From Myxococcales bacterium (lineage in GTDB: Bacteria; Myxococcota_A; Polyangia; Haliangiales; Haliangiaceae): a stretch of 64,000 nucleotides of DNA. Below, in pieces: positions 43,831 to 52,177 of this stretch. The notes under the pieces were generated by a model, which made no database searches, was not told the origin of the DNA, and saw only the letters and a list, made by a program, of their open reading frames with translations. Both the position numbers and the translations under genes were made by a program. The stretch's first letter is position 1. Every line of letters starts with the position of its first letter. The DNA lies in NCBI GenBank assembly GCA_016794525.1, contig JAEUJY010000050.1, positions 55,925 through 119,924 of the forward strand, given 5' to 3'.

Positions 43831-46272
43831 GTGACCACCGAGCTGGCTCCGAGCGACCTGTACCGCCGCTGCGATCCGGCGGCGATCCCGTTCGACACGA
43901 CGGCGGCGCACGCGGGCGCGCTGGAGATCCCCGGGCAGGCCCGGGCGATCGACGCGGCGCGGTTCGCGATCGCGATGCGGCGCGACGGCTACAACCTGTT
44001 CGCGTTGGGGCCGAAGGGCGTCGGCAAGGAGACGATCGTCCGCGAGCTCCTGGAGCGCGAGGCGGCGCGGCAGCCGACGCCGGCGGACTGGTGTCACGTC
44101 TACAACTTCGCGGAGCCGCACCGGCCGCGGGTGCTGCGGCTGCCGGCGGGCGCGGCGGGGAAGCTGCGCGCCGACATGGCGGGCGCGGTGGCGGAGCTGT
44201 CGACGGCGATGGCGGCGGCGTTCGACGGCGACGAGTTCCGCAGCCGGCGCCACGCGCTGGTGCGCGAGGCCAAGCAGCGCGAGGCGGCGGCGCTCGAGGC
44301 GCTGCAGGCGCGGGCGCGGGAGCGCGGGGTCGGGGTGGTGCGCACCGACAGCGGCATCGTCGTGGCGGCGCTCCGCGACGACCAGGTGATCGAGCCCGAC
44401 GAGTTCGAGCGGTTGCCGGCCGAGGAGCAGGCCGCGCGGCGCGCGGCGCTGGAGGCGGTCGGCAACGAGCTGTCGGCGATGTTCAACCAGGCCCACGAGT
44501 GGGCGCACGCCCACGCCGCCGCGCAGCAGGCCCTCGAGCGCGAGATCGCCGAGGCCGTGACCCGCGGCGTGTTCGATCGGGTCGCGGCGGCCTACCTCGA
44601 CCAGCCCGACGTGCTGACCTACCTGGCCGAGGTCGCGGCCGACGTGGTCGCGCAGGCGGCGCGGTTCGTCGCCAAGCCCGACGACGGCGTCCCCGACGTG
44701 CTGCGCCAGGCGCTGCACCCGCACGACGACGCCCGCGAGCGGCTGCGCCGCTACGAGGTCAACCCGCTGGTCGATCACGCCGACGCCCGCGGTGCGCCGG
44801 TGATCTCGGAGGAGAACCCCACCTATCCCAACCTGCTGGGCCGGATCGAGCACGTCTCGGAGATGGGCGCGCTGGTCACCAACTTCACGCTGATCCGCGC
44901 CGGCGCGCTGCACCGCGCCAACGGCGGCTACCTGCTGGTCGACGCGCTCAAGCTGTTGCAGCAGCCGTTCGCGTGGGAGGCGCTCAAGCGGGCGCTGCGC
45001 ACCCGCGAGATCCGCATCGAGGGGCTGGGCCAGGCGCTGGGCGTCGTGCCGACGGTGTCGCTCGAGCCGGCGCCGATCCCGCTCGACGTCAAGGTCGTGC
45101 TGTTCGGCGATCGCAACGTCTACTACCTGCTGGCGGCGGTCGATCCGGAGTTCGACGACCTGTTCAAGGTGATGGCCGACTTCGAGTCGGCGATGCCGCG
45201 CGGGCCGAGCGCCGACGCCGCGTTCGCGACGCTGGTGGCCGGGCTGGCCCACGAGGCCGGGCTGCGGCCGTTCGATCGCGGCGCGGTGGCGCGGGTGATC
45301 GAGCACGCCGCGCGGCTGGCCAGCGACGCGCACCGGCTGTCGATCCACCTGCGCTCGATCGCCGACGTGCTGTGCGAGGCCGACGCCTGCGCCGGCGCCG
45401 CCGGCCGGGGGACCGTCACCGCGGCCGACATCGAGGCCGCCCTGGCCGGCCAGGAGCGGCGTGCCGGGCGGATGCGCGAGCGGATGCTCGAGGAGATCAC
45501 CCGCGGCACGCTGCTGATCGCGACCACCGGCGCCGTCGTCGGGCAGATCAACGGGCTGTCGGTGATCGACGTCGGCGGCCACGCGTTCGGCGTCCCGACC
45601 CGGATCAGCGCGCGGGTGCGGGTCGGCGGTGGCGAGGTGATCGACATCGAGCGCGAGGTCGCGCTCGGCGGGCCGCTGCACTCCAAGGGCGTCTTGATCC
45701 TCGCCGGCCTGCTGGGCGCGCGCTACGCCCCGCACGCCCCGCTGGCGCTGTCGGCGTCGATCGTCTTCGAGCAGTCGTACGGGGCGGTCGAGGGCGACAG
45801 CGCGTCGCTGGCCGAGCTGTGCGTGCTCCTGTCGGCGATCGGCGAGGTGCCGGTGCGCCAGGGGATCGCGCTCACCGGCTCGGTCAACCAGCACGGCGAG
45901 GTCCAGGCGATCGGTGGCGTCAACGAGAAGATCGAGGGCTTCTTCGACGTGTGCGCCGCCCGCGGCCTGACCGGCGATCAGGGCGTGATCATCCCCCGCG
46001 CCAACGTCGCCCACCTGATGCTGCGCGCCGACGTGGTCGCGGCGGTGGCGGCGGGCCGGTTCCACGTCCACGCCGTGGCCGACGTCGACGAGGCGCTCGC
46101 GCTGATCACCGACCGCGCGGCCGGCGCGCGCGAGGCCAACGGGCACTTCGCGCGCGGCACGGTCAACGCCCAGGTCGAGGCGCGGCTGGCGGCGTTCGCG
46201 GATGACGCTCGCCGGTTCGCGCGCGACCGCGGCGAGGCCCGGCCGCACCGGGTGAGCTCGATCGCGAACTGA
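43831..46272 (+). CDS. Lon-like ATP-dependent protease (COG1067 type)
   Basis: An 813-residue protein of the LonB-like group. The AAA part has Walker A GPKGVGKE (60-67), a long coiled-coil insert (about 130-250, Ala/Glu-rich) and LHRANGGYLLVDALKLL. The C-terminal Lon protease domain has the catalytic dyad Ser657 (EGDSASLAE) and Lys700 (GGVNEKIEGFF). It should degrade misfolded or regulatory proteins in the cytoplasm. The start is a GTG just after GCGAGGG. No N-terminal Lon substrate-binding domain is present. Confidence 0.9.
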   Translation: MTTELAPSDLYRRCDPAAIPFDTTAAHAGALEIPGQARAIDAARFAIAMRRDGYNLFALGPKGVGKETIVRELLEREAARQPTPADWCHVYNFAEPHRPRVLRLPAGAAGKLRADMAGAVAELSTAMAAAFDGDEFRSRRHALVREAKQREAAALEALQARARERGVGVVRTDSGIVVAALRDDQVIEPDEFERLPAEEQAARRAALEAVGNELSAMFNQAHEWAHAHAAAQQALEREIAEAVTRGVFDRVAAAYLDQPDVLTYLAEVAADVVAQAARFVAKPDDGVPDVLRQALHPHDDARERLRRYEVNPLVDHADARGAPVISEENPTYPNLLGRIEHVSEMGALVTNFTLIRAGALHRANGGYLLVDALKLLQQPFAWEALKRALRTREIRIEGLGQALGVVPTVSLEPAPIPLDVKVVLFGDRNVYYLLAAVDPEFDDLFKVMADFESAMPRGPSADAAFATLVAGLAHEAGLRPFDRGAVARVIEHAARLASDAHRLSIHLRSIADVLCEADACAGAAGRGTVTAADIEAALAGQERRAGRMRERMLEEITRGTLLIATTGAVVGQINGLSVIDVGGHAFGVPTRISARVRVGGGEVIDIEREVALGGPLHSKGVLILAGLLGARYAPHAPLALSASIVFEQSYGAVEGDSASLAELCVLLSAIGEVPVRQGIALTGSVNQHGEVQAIGGVNEKIEGFFDVCAARGLTGDQGVIIPRANVAHLMLRADVVAAVAAGRFHVHAVADVDEALALITDRAAGAREANGHFARGTVNAQVEARLAAFADDARRFARDRGEARPHRVSSIAN

Positions 46273-46343
46273 CCGTGGCGGGGGGCGGCGGAGGAGGCCG
46301 AGGGAGGGGCGGCTGGCTTCGGGAGAGGCGGGGTCTCCCGGAG

Positions 46344-46378
46344 GTAGCTGAGCGGGCGCGAAGCGCTCGTTCAGCTAC
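46344..46378. terminator. bidirectional hairpin between convergent genes
   Basis: GTAGCTGAGCG (46344-46354) pairs with CGTTCAGCTAC (46368-46378), with one G-T mismatch. The right arm overlaps the stop codon of the barrel gene on the minus strand, and the protease gene ends 72 nt upstream on plus. Confidence 0.6.
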
Positions 46379-46935
46379 AACCGCACGCCGAGGTACACGC
46401 GGCCGGCGCGGTAGCTGCCCTCGGCCAGCGAGTAGGGCAGGCGCGCGGCGCGCGGATCGTCGACGGCGATGGGCTGCGCGTCGAGCGTGCGATCGCCGAA
46501 GCGGAAGTCGGCGCCGACGACGAAGTCCTTGGCCACGTCGAGCTCGATCGCCGCGCCGAACTCGGCGTGGTGGAAGTCGAGGTCGGTGGCGGTCGAGTCG
46601 GTGCCCAGCGCCAGCAGCACCATCGGGTGGATGGTGCCGCCGCGCAGGTCGGCGACCGCGAGGCGGCCGACCAGGTTGAGCGCGCGGGCCCGGGTGGCGT
46701 CGCTGTCGGTGCTGATCTTGCCGTACTCGAGATCGGCGCTGAAGCGCTTGCCGATGCCGGCGCGCAGCCACAGCCCGGCGGTCGAGCTGGCGTCGTAGTC
46801 GGCGCTGGCGTCGGCCTCGGACTGGGTGCTGCCGAGTGAGACGCCGAGCGTGAACCGCCCGGCGTGCGCGAGGGTGGGGGAGAGCGCGGAGGGCAGGAGG
46901 AGGGCGGCGAGGAACGCGGCGGGGAGGAGACGCAT
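46375..46935 (-). CDS. predicted outer-membrane beta-barrel protein
   Basis: A 186-residue protein with a Sec signal peptide ending in LAHA, followed by alternating amphipathic strands (RFTLGVSLGSTQS, AGLWLRAGIGKRFSADLEYG, EFGAAIELDVAKDFVVGADFRFG). The last strand YRAGRVYLGVRL ends in a hydrophobic residue as outer-membrane barrels do. The size suggests an 8-strand OmpA/OmpW-like barrel. Function unknown. Confidence 0.72.
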   Translation of the reverse strand: MRLLPAAFLAALLLPSALSPTLAHAGRFTLGVSLGSTQSEADASADYDASSTAGLWLRAGIGKRFSADLEYGKISTDSDATRARALNLVGRLAVADLRGGTIHPMVLLALGTDSTATDLDFHHAEFGAAIELDVAKDFVVGADFRFGDRTLDAQPIAVDDPRAARLPYSLAEGSYRAGRVYLGVRL

Positions 46936-47028
46936 CGTGGCCAGGAGTTAGCACGCGGTATGCCACCGCCAGCTGTGCGAATTCACGAGCGCCGGCCTCG
47001 GATTCCTGACGGGCCCCGGCGGCGAGGC

Positions 47029-47865
47029 TCAGCTTTGCGGGGGCGCGACGAGCACCATCACCGCGCGGTCGCGCTCGACGAAGCCGAGCCGCTGGTAGGC
47101 CGCCCGCGCCGCCGCGTTGTCCTCGCCGACCACCAGCACCAGCCGAGCCCCAGCGGGGCGGTCCGGCGCCGCGGCTCGGCCACCGCGGACCTCGCGCGCG
47201 ATCGCCGCGAGCACCGCCGACGCCACGCCGCGCCGCCGCCACGCCGCGTGGGTCTGGACGTCCTGGTAGCGGGCACAATCGGCCAGCCGCGCGTCCGCGA
47301 GGCGCAGCGGCACGACGCCGGCCGACGCCACCAGCGCGCCGTCGGCGAACGCGCCCCACCACCGCACCTCGCCGCGGGCGGCGGCGCGGGCCCGGGCGGC
47401 GATGCGCTGGGTCAGGAAGGCGCGCATCGCCGGGGTGTCGGGATCGATCGTGATCGACAGCGCGAACAGCGCGTCCCAGTCGCTCGGGCGATCGAACCGT
47501 CGCAGCTCGACGCCAGCCGGGGCCGGCGCGGTCAGCGGCTGGTCGCAGGTCATCGCGATCATCGTCTCGACCGTCGCCCCGGCGGCGACCAGCGCGGCGG
47601 TGACCGCGGGATCGAGCGCGCCGTCGGGCGCGTCGATCGCCAGCGCGACGTGGGCGGCGCCGGCGCACCGGGCCGCCGCCGCCCGGGTGAGCCAGGCTGT
47701 CGCGCTCGCCGGCGTCGGCGGCGGGGCGATCACCAGGTAGTTGCCCCAGTAGAAGTGCGGTTGATCGGGGGTGGCGACGGCGACGTGATCGCCGCGATCG
47801 TCGACGGTGCCGTCGAGCGCGGCCACGGCCAGGTCGGTGCGCAGCGCGAGGCTGACGACGTCCAT
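47029..47865 (-). CDS. GNAT-family acetyltransferase
   Basis: A 278-residue protein with a C-terminal GNAT domain: the acetyl-CoA loop is VQTHAAWRRRGVASAVLAAIARE, followed by EDNAAARAAYQRLGFVERDR. The N-terminal 120 residues are likely a degenerate second GNAT half, as in tandem GNATs. ATG 47865 is chosen because TAGGCT ends 7 nt upstream and sequence before it runs into the divergent gene's promoter. Substrate unknown. Confidence 0.8.
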   Translation of the reverse strand: MDVVSLALRTDLAVAALDGTVDDRGDHVAVATPDQPHFYWGNYLVIAPPPTPASATAWLTRAAAARCAGAAHVALAIDAPDGALDPAVTAALVAAGATVETMIAMTCDQPLTAPAPAGVELRRFDRPSDWDALFALSITIDPDTPAMRAFLTQRIAARARAAARGEVRWWGAFADGALVASAGVVPLRLADARLADCARYQDVQTHAAWRRRGVASAVLAAIAREVRGGRAAAPDRPAGARLVLVVGEDNAAARAAYQRLGFVERDRAVMVLVAPPQS

Positions 47866-47951
47866 GGCGTCCAGCCTAACGCGCGGCAGCGCCGGTGTCG
47901 GATACGAACGCACCGCGCGGACGCGATGGCAGTTGGGCTAGGATCGCGTCC

Positions 47952-49424
47952 ATGAGGATGCGGTGGCCTTCGCTTGCCTTGATGTCCCTCGCGCTCGCGC
48001 TGGTCGCGGGCTGCGGCCCTACCAACAACGGCGGCGGTGACGTCGACGCGCCCAGCGGCGATCCCGACGCGGACACCACCGACGTCGACGCCAACGTCAG
48101 CACGATCGACGCGCCCGACGTGCCGATCGACGCGCCCGACCTGCCGATCGACGCGCCGCTGCCCGTCGATGCCGAGATCTGCGGCGACCTGACCTGCACC
48201 AACCCGGTCAACGACGGCTGCGTGCCGAGCGAGATCTGCGACAACGGCACCGACGACAACTGCAACGGCACGATCGACGAGGGCTGTCTGTGCACCGCCG
48301 GCGCGGTGCAGCAGTGCTTCAACGGTCCGCCCGGGCGGCGCCACGTCGGCGCGTGCGTCGACGGCATGCAGACCTGCCAGGGCAGCGGCGAGTTCCGCGA
48401 GTGGGGCCCGTGCGTCGGCGGCATCGCGCCGCAGAACGCCGAGCCGTGCGACAGCCTCGACAACAACTGCAACGGCTGCGTCGACGACAACCAGGCGTGC
48501 TGCGTCGTCGATCTGGCCTGCCCGGCGCCGGGGTCGATGCCCGACGGCCAGCCGTTCCAGAACTACGTCATCAACGGCGCGATGTTCTACTCGGGCGCGG
48601 TGGCGTCGTGGCAGTGGGACGTCACCGGCGGGCCGTGTGACCGGCTGTTCCTCACCACCACCACGCCGGTCGTGCAGTCGTTCACGCTGACCGGCGCCAA
48701 CACCTCGATGCTGACGATCCGCCCGAGCCTGTCGGGCGACTACACGGTCCACGTCCGCATCACCACGCCGACCGGCACCGTCTACGAGTGCACGTTCATC
48801 ATCCACATCGCCGGCCCCGGCCTGCGCGTCGAGATGTGCTCGGATCGCACCGCGACGACCGACATCGACCTGCACCTGCACAAGCCGGGCACGACGACCC
48901 AGTGGGCGACGCTGCCGTCGGGCACGACCAACGGCGACGACTGCCACTTCCGCAACTGCAAGGGCAGCTCGTTCACGCCGGCCAACTGGGGCTACGCCAA
49001 CAGCCCGCTCGCCGAGTGCTCGGGCGGCCCCGAGGGCGCGTCGTGGACGACGCTCGGGTACTGTCGCAACCCGCGCCTCGACATCGACTCGATCGACGAC
49101 AACGGCATCCCCGAGAACATCAACGTCGACGTGCCGCAGACCGCCGGCACCTACCGCGTGATGGTGCACTACTGGGCCGGCACCGGCGCGGCGCACCCGC
49201 TGGTCAACGTCTACTGCGGCGGCCACCTGCGCGGCACCTACGGCGCGGCGCCCGACGTCGTGCCCAACTTCGACACCTCGGGCTCGACCACCGGCGACGT
49301 CTGGCGCGTCGTCGACGCGACCCCGGTCGTGGTCGGCGGCGTGACCACCGACTGCACGCTGGCCCCGCTGCACGCGCCCGGCATGACCACCGGCTACTGG
49401 GTCACCAACACCTGGACCTATTGA
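47952..49424 (+). CDS. MopE-type Cys-rich surface lipoprotein
   Basis: A 490-residue lipoprotein: signal peptide to LVAGC (Cys21), then an Asp-Ala-Pro low-complexity spacer (about 30-75). Two MopE-type motifs follow: EICDNGTDDNCNGTIDEGC and PCDSLDNNCNGCVDD. This motif is the putative metal-binding signature widespread in myxobacterial surface proteins. The last 300 residues are beta-rich, with scattered Cys probably forming disulfides. TAGGAT ends 7 nt before the ATG. Role at the surface unknown. Confidence 0.82.
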   Translation: MRMRWPSLALMSLALALVAGCGPTNNGGGDVDAPSGDPDADTTDVDANVSTIDAPDVPIDAPDLPIDAPLPVDAEICGDLTCTNPVNDGCVPSEICDNGTDDNCNGTIDEGCLCTAGAVQQCFNGPPGRRHVGACVDGMQTCQGSGEFREWGPCVGGIAPQNAEPCDSLDNNCNGCVDDNQACCVVDLACPAPGSMPDGQPFQNYVINGAMFYSGAVASWQWDVTGGPCDRLFLTTTTPVVQSFTLTGANTSMLTIRPSLSGDYTVHVRITTPTGTVYECTFIIHIAGPGLRVEMCSDRTATTDIDLHLHKPGTTTQWATLPSGTTNGDDCHFRNCKGSSFTPANWGYANSPLAECSGGPEGASWTTLGYCRNPRLDIDSIDDNGIPENINVDVPQTAGTYRVMVHYWAGTGAAHPLVNVYCGGHLRGTYGAAPDVVPNFDTSGSTTGDVWRVVDATPVVVGGVTTDCTLAPLHAPGMTTGYWVTNTWTY

Positions 49425-49427
49425 CGT

Positions 49428-49490
49428 TTCCTGGGAGGGTTGGTCGACACGCCCTGACCTCCCGCGAAGGTCTGTCGACAGACCACGGCG
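49428..49490. repeat. REP-like palindromic segment between convergent genes
   Basis: It contains GGTCTGTCGACAGACC (49469-49484), a perfect 16-bp palindrome that differs by one base from the GGTCTGTCGCCAGACC of repeat copy 1, next to CTGACCTCCCGCGAA. It is probably a partial third copy of the dispersed repeat. It lies between a lipoprotein gene and a minus-strand radical-SAM gene and could act as terminator for both. Confidence 0.55.
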
Positions 49491-49495
49491 CCGGC

Positions 49496-51286
49496 TCAGG
49501 GCAGCGGCGTCATCGCCGCGAAGCCGTGGGCGCGGATGGCGTTGACGTGCAGGCCGCGGCAGCTCGCGGCCTCCCGGCAGCCGCGGCAGCGCAGCGCCTG
49601 GGCGTAGAAGTGGTCGGCGACGAAGCGGCGGGCGAAGCGGAAGATCTCGAGCCGGCCGTCGGGGCGTAGCATCGCGGCGTCGGCGGTGGCCGGCTCGGGG
49701 CGCGGCGCGCGCCCGAGGATGCACGCCGGCACGTTCTCGACCGGCACGCCGGGCGCGAGGGCGGCGCAGAACGCGCGCAGGTCGACGTCGTGGCGGTGGT
49801 TGGCGCTGACCCGATCGTAGTTGGGCTGGCGCACCACCAGCCGCGGCGACGGCGCGGCCTGGGCCAGGAGCCACGGCGCGGTGTCCCGGCGCAACGGCAC
49901 CACCACCTCGAAGTCGGCGGCGATCGCGAGCAGCGCCTCGGCGCTGGCGACGTCGGTGGCGAGCGCGCGCACCAGCCGGCGACCGTCGAGCGCGCCGTCG
50001 ACCAGCGCGTCGGCGAGGCCGGCGTAGCTGCCCAGCTCGAGCGCCAGCCGTGGCACCTCGGCGAACGGCGCGGCGGCCGCGCGCGCGGTGGCCAGGTCGG
50101 GCGCGACGATCGCGACGGTGCGCGCGCCGCCGTGGCGCGCCAGCTCGACCGGCGGCCGGCGCGGCTCCAGCGCGCGGCCCAGCAGCGGCAAGCGGCGCTT
50201 GCCGTCGGCGCGCTCGCCGCTGGCGTCGTCGTCGCCGGCCATCGCCGCGGCCAGCGACGCGGCGCGCTTGGCGCTGGCGGGATCGCCGCCGAACGCCGGC
50301 GGCAGCGCCGCCTCGGCGGTGGCGTCGACGCGCAGCACCTCGAACCGGCCGGCGACGGTGGCGCGCGCGGCGTCGAGGCTGTCGCACAAGGGCTCGAGGT
50401 AGCAGTGCCGGCACTGCTCGGGGCTGCGGCAGTGGAGCGGCTGGCCGCGCTCGAGCAAGAGCTCGTACTCCTCCTGGCGGCCGCGGACCTCGTCGTTGAA
50501 CTTGTAGGGATCCTGGATCAGGTCCTCGAAGCCCTCGCAGTGCGCCGGCGGGAACCGGTTGAGCCAGACGTGCATGTCGGGCTTGCGGGCCCACGCGAAC
50601 GCCGCCTGCAGGTACGGCTGCATCTCGGCGAGGTCGTAGAACAGCACCTCCTTGCCGTCGGTGTACGCGCGCCCGAACGGGATCACGTGCAGGAGGTCGT
50701 ACTCGCGCACGCCCTTGGCGACGAAGGTCTCGATCAGCGCCGGCAGCTGCTTGACGTTGCCGCGGTTGACGCAGACGTCGATGTTGACCACCGGCCGCCC
50801 GTCGGCGAGCGCGTGCTCGAGCCCCGCGACCTCTTGCTCGAACGCGCCGGCGACGCCGACCAGCGCGTCGTGGATCTTGGCGTTGGGGCCGTGGATCGAG
50901 AACGTGATCTCGGTGAGGCCGGCGTCGAGCGCGCGGGTCAGGAAGTCCTTGTAGGCGAACAGCCGGCCGTTGGTGACGGTCTGGATGCGCGGGTAGCCGG
51001 CCAGCCGGCCCAGCCGCACGAAGTCGACGAACCGCGGGTGGATCGTCGGCTCGCCGCCCGACAGGATCAGCCGGGTGGCGCCGGCCTTGCGCCCGTCGAG
51101 GATCTGCCGCTTGACCTCGTCGGGGTCGCGCATCTCGCCGTCGTGGGCCCGCGAGTCGAGGCAGAAGATGCAGCGGTCGTTGCAGTCGTAGGTCAGGCGC
51201 ACCCAGTTGCGCTTGTCGTGGGCCGCGGCCTCCCGGGCCGCGACCGCGTCCAGGCTGGCGTCATCGGCGGCGGCCGGGTGCTCCAC
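49496..51286 (-). CDS. radical SAM protein with two auxiliary-cluster modules (rSAM then degenerate)
   Basis: A 596-residue protein. The radical-SAM motif is CNDRCIFC (C35, C39, C42), with GGEP at 78-81. A first auxiliary site has C250 (PPAHCEG) and C292-x2-C295-x5-C301. The second half lacks CxxxCxxC but ends in the same signature: C522 (PACILG) and C567-x2-C570-x5-C576. The second half is therefore a degenerate copy that kept only cluster ligands. GTG 51286 is chosen since TACAGT ends 6 nt upstream; a GTG at 51313 would add nine residues. It lies downstream of the TIMP/NTR-like gene. Substrate unknown. Confidence 0.8.
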   Translation of the reverse strand: MEHPAAADDASLDAVAAREAAAHDKRNWVRLTYDCNDRCIFCLDSRAHDGEMRDPDEVKRQILDGRKAGATRLILSGGEPTIHPRFVDFVRLGRLAGYPRIQTVTNGRLFAYKDFLTRALDAGLTEITFSIHGPNAKIHDALVGVAGAFEQEVAGLEHALADGRPVVNIDVCVNRGNVKQLPALIETFVAKGVREYDLLHVIPFGRAYTDGKEVLFYDLAEMQPYLQAAFAWARKPDMHVWLNRFPPAHCEGFEDLIQDPYKFNDEVRGRQEEYELLLERGQPLHCRSPEQCRHCYLEPLCDSLDAARATVAGRFEVLRVDATAEAALPPAFGGDPASAKRAASLAAAMAGDDDASGERADGKRRLPLLGRALEPRRPPVELARHGGARTVAIVAPDLATARAAAAPFAEVPRLALELGSYAGLADALVDGALDGRRLVRALATDVASAEALLAIAADFEVVVPLRRDTAPWLLAQAAPSPRLVVRQPNYDRVSANHRHDVDLRAFCAALAPGVPVENVPACILGRAPRPEPATADAAMLRPDGRLEIFRFARRFVADHFYAQALRCRGCREAASCRGLHVNAIRAHGFAAMTPLP

Positions 51287-51350
51287 GCCCGCACTGTAGC
51301 CGGTCCCGGTCACGGCCGGGGGCGCCGCCGACGCGGGGCCGCTGGCAGTC

Positions 51351-52079
51351 CTACCGCGAAGACCGCGAGTAGCCTCGCTGGCGCTCGGCTAGCGCGCGCA
51401 CGCCGGTGGTCGCGGCGCACGCCGAGACCAGCAGCTCCCCGCCGACCCGCGTCGCCCGCAGCGCGACCTTGCGCCCGACCGCCGGCGCCGTGATCGCGCA
51501 GGCGCCGGTCGACGAGATCACGCGCAGCGTCTGGCGGCGCACCGCGCCGCGGGTGACCCGGGTGGCGCGCAGCTCGAACCGCGGGCGCGGCCCGGCGTCG
51601 CTGAAGGTGACCGTCCCCTCGACCACGACGTCGGTGGCGAGCCCGGCGATCGCGCCCGGCGCGGCGGCGGCGCTGGTCGGCGGGCCGAGCGCCTTGGCGT
51701 CGGTGTCGATGTCGGCGCCCCAGCGGACGCGCGCGGTGTCGGCGCCGGCGCACTGCTGCACCGCCCGCCCGGCCGGCGCGTAGATCAGCAGATCGTCGCC
51801 GGGCACCGCGAAGTACCCGCACGACGACGCGTCGACCGGCAGCGTCACGACGGCGCCGGCGGTGGCGCCCTTCCACGCGCGGATCACGAACAGGTCGACC
51901 CGCGGGTCGCCGCCGCCGGGGGCCGAGCGCACCGCCAGCACCCGGCCGTGGATCACGGTGGCCAGCTGCGCGCGGGCGGCGGCGGGCTCGGGCTCGGCCG
52001 TGAGGCAATCACAGGCGCGGGCAGGGCGGTGGACGAGCAGGGCGGCGAGCGCCAGGACACCAGCGAGCAGGGCTTTCAT
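51351..52079 (-). CDS. exported TIMP/netrin-like (NTR) domain protein
   Basis: A 242-residue secreted protein. After the signal peptide (cleavage at ARA), the mature protein begins CDCLTAEP, with a Cys-x-Cys start as in metalloproteinase inhibitors of the TIMP/NTR fold. ATVIHGRVLAV and VTLPVDASSCGYFAVPGDDLLIYA fit the OB-like barrel, and further Cys residues can form disulfides. Bacterial members are common in Myxococcota; function unknown. It precedes the radical-SAM gene in the same direction and is divergent from the fused radical-SAM gene. Confidence 0.7.
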   Translation of the reverse strand: MKALLAGVLALAALLVHRPARACDCLTAEPEPAAARAQLATVIHGRVLAVRSAPGGGDPRVDLFVIRAWKGATAGAVVTLPVDASSCGYFAVPGDDLLIYAPAGRAVQQCAGADTARVRWGADIDTDAKALGPPTSAAAAPGAIAGLATDVVVEGTVTFSDAGPRPRFELRATRVTRGAVRRQTLRVISSTGACAITAPAVGRKVALRATRVGGELLVSACAATTGVRALAERQRGYSRSSR

Positions 52080-52147
52080 GGGGGGCAGTCACGCGCGGCC
52101 CGCGGCGTCGGTCTATCTTCGCGACACCCGTGGCGGCCCCGACGACA

Positions 52148-52177
52148 TACGATAGCGCGATGGAGCGCCGCGCGTGA
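52148..52177 (+). promoter_or_regulatory. leaderless promoter and 5-codon leader ORF
   Basis: TACGAT (52148-52153) ends 6 nt before ATG 52160, which opens MERRA and stops at TGA 52175-52177. The stop overlaps GTG 52174 of the next gene as GTGA. The start of the long gene is therefore reached by re-initiation from a tiny leader ORF, as in the CLC-F gene. Confidence 0.5.
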
